Below, piece by piece: positions 5,981 through 6,240 of a stretch of 6,240 nucleotides of DNA; position 1 is the stretch's first letter; each line of letters opens with the position of its first letter. Source of the stretch: Anaerolineae bacterium. GTDB lineage: Bacteria; Chloroflexota; Anaerolineae; Aggregatilineales; Phototrophicaceae. The position numbers were made by a program, and so were the translations under genes. The stretch lies in NCBI GenBank assembly GCA_020848855.1, contig JADLHH010000562.1:1-6240 (forward strand). Direction: 5' to 3'. The notes under the pieces are model-generated. The model saw nothing but the letters and a program-made list of their open reading frames with translations. It ran no database searches and was not told the DNA's origin.

Positions 5981-6144
5981 CAGGGTCATCGCATCAAATT
6001 TCACACAGGGTTTCCAATGGTTCACAAAGCTCTTGTAGGGGCGAACACGTGGGTTAGCCCGCTGGGGCAGACACACAGGTCTGCCCCTACAAAACACCTA
6101 TGACCCTTTTTGACCTAAATGGCTATTTTGATGCGATGACCCTG
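5981..6144. mobile_element. 164-bp MITE-like element or deleted insertion sequence with 18-bp terminal inverted repeats
   Basis: The ends are perfect 18-bp inverted repeats: CAGGGTCATCGCATCAAA at 5981-5998 and its reverse complement at 6127-6144. They are flanked by 10-bp direct repeats, GGTGGGTCAG (5971-5980) and GGTGGGGCAG (6145-6154), matching at 9 of 10 bases as expected of an old target-site duplication. A duplication near 10 bp fits IS4-type transposition better than families making 2-5 bp duplications, but I cannot assign a family. ATGACCCT from the right end is repeated inside at 6100-6107. The element is far too short for a transposase, so it would need one in trans. A double-hairpin repeat lies within it. 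The left target copy is 8 bp upstream of the lacI -35 box, so insertion may have separated the promoter from older upstream sites. Confidence 0.75.
6033..6092. repeat. Double-hairpin GTAGGGGC...GCCCCTAC palindromic repeat
   Basis: The outer arms are TTGTAGGGGC (6033-6042) and GCCCCTACAA (6083-6092). Inside are two tandem hairpins with six-base loops. The first pairs GGGCGAAC (6039-6046) with GTTAGCCC (6053-6060), with one mismatch. The second pairs GGGGCAGAC (6064-6072) with GTCTGCCCC (6079-6087) perfectly. The two units look like diverged copies of one another. The outer ends match the single hairpin at 3388-3417, so this is a dispersed family with at least two members in 3 kb. Confidence 0.85.
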
Positions 6145-6172
6145 GGTGGGGCAGAAATGAGGAATATCAGGG

Positions 6173-6240
6173 ATGCCGTTTGGCGATTCTGCCCATAAGC
6201 TGGACATCAGGATCATCCGCAAGGGTTGGGCGCAGTGTGC
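6173..6240 (+). CDS. Possible start of a divergent gene, cut by right window edge (weak)
   Basis: An ATG at 6173 opens a frame to the right edge reading MPFGDSAHKLDIRIIRKGWA and on. GAGGA lies about nine bases upstream, and an in-frame stop at 6158-6160 precedes the start. I recognise no family in these 22 residues. The minus strand is also partly open here: one frame could be the tail of an upstream gene, ending RIAKRHP with a stop at 6167-6169. With under 100 bp visible neither reading is secure, and the stretch may be intergenic. Confidence 0.2.
   Translation, partial: MPFGDSAHKLDIRIIRKGWAQC

Noticed and set aside
6033..6092. Rho-independent terminator at the double hairpin
   Set aside because: Stems are strong, but neither strand has a proper T-run after the stem; paired outer ends and a second copy elsewhere fit a dispersed repeat better.
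5867..6103. A 78-residue plus-strand frame upstream of lacI
   Set aside because: It is translated from the promoter, operator and MITE-like element, so the frame is better explained as non-coding repeat sequence.

Overview
The window is most likely from a GC-rich environmental bacterium, probably a Chloroflexota member of the Anaerolineae type. That placement is an inference. It rests on the CUT1 sugar-transporter operon with its own LacI regulator, and on gaps filled with GTAGGGGC...GCCCCTAC and CCCCTCACCC...GGGTGAGGGG palindromic repeats, which I associate with such genomes. No rRNA, tRNA or marker gene fixes the taxonomy.

All confident genes lie on the minus strand, so transcription runs from right to left. 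In order they are: a LacI-family repressor (5877-4864), an extracellular sugar-binding protein (4737-3463), two membrane permeases (3339-2389 and 2392-1541, overlapping by 4 bp), a GH172/DUF2961 glycoside hydrolase (1345-245), and the N-terminal part of a class A beta-lactamase-like serine hydrolase (239 to the left edge). No ATPase is present, so the importer probably borrows a shared MsmK/UgpC-type subunit encoded elsewhere. The likely logic is that the binding protein captures a furanoside-type oligosaccharide, the permeases import it, the leaderless GH172 enzyme cleaves it in the cytoplasm, and the LacI protein senses a sugar and controls expression. The serine hydrolase is the odd partner: its SxxK motif sits where it would in a mature class A beta-lactamase, but there is no signal peptide.

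The clearest regulatory signal is upstream of lacI. A consensus TTGACA -35 box, an 18-bp spacer and a TAAAAT -10 box are followed two bases later by a CG-centred palindrome (CTGAAAACGTTTTTAG on the minus strand). This fits an autoregulated, tightly repressible promoter.

The non-coding DNA is unusually structured. Just upstream of that promoter is a 164-bp element (5981-6144) with perfect 18-bp terminal inverted repeats, flanked by 10-bp direct repeats matching at 9 of 10 positions. It looks like a MITE or a deleted insertion sequence, and it contains a double-hairpin palindromic repeat. A second hairpin of the same family lies between the binding-protein and permease genes. A 138-bp cluster of four stem-loops lies between the second permease and GH172. 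The tightly coupled junctions (permease/permease and GH172/serine hydrolase) have no repeats.

The last ~90 bp on the right may hold the start of a plus-strand gene, but this is weak. I see no CRISPR array, phage, toxin-antitoxin or defence system here.
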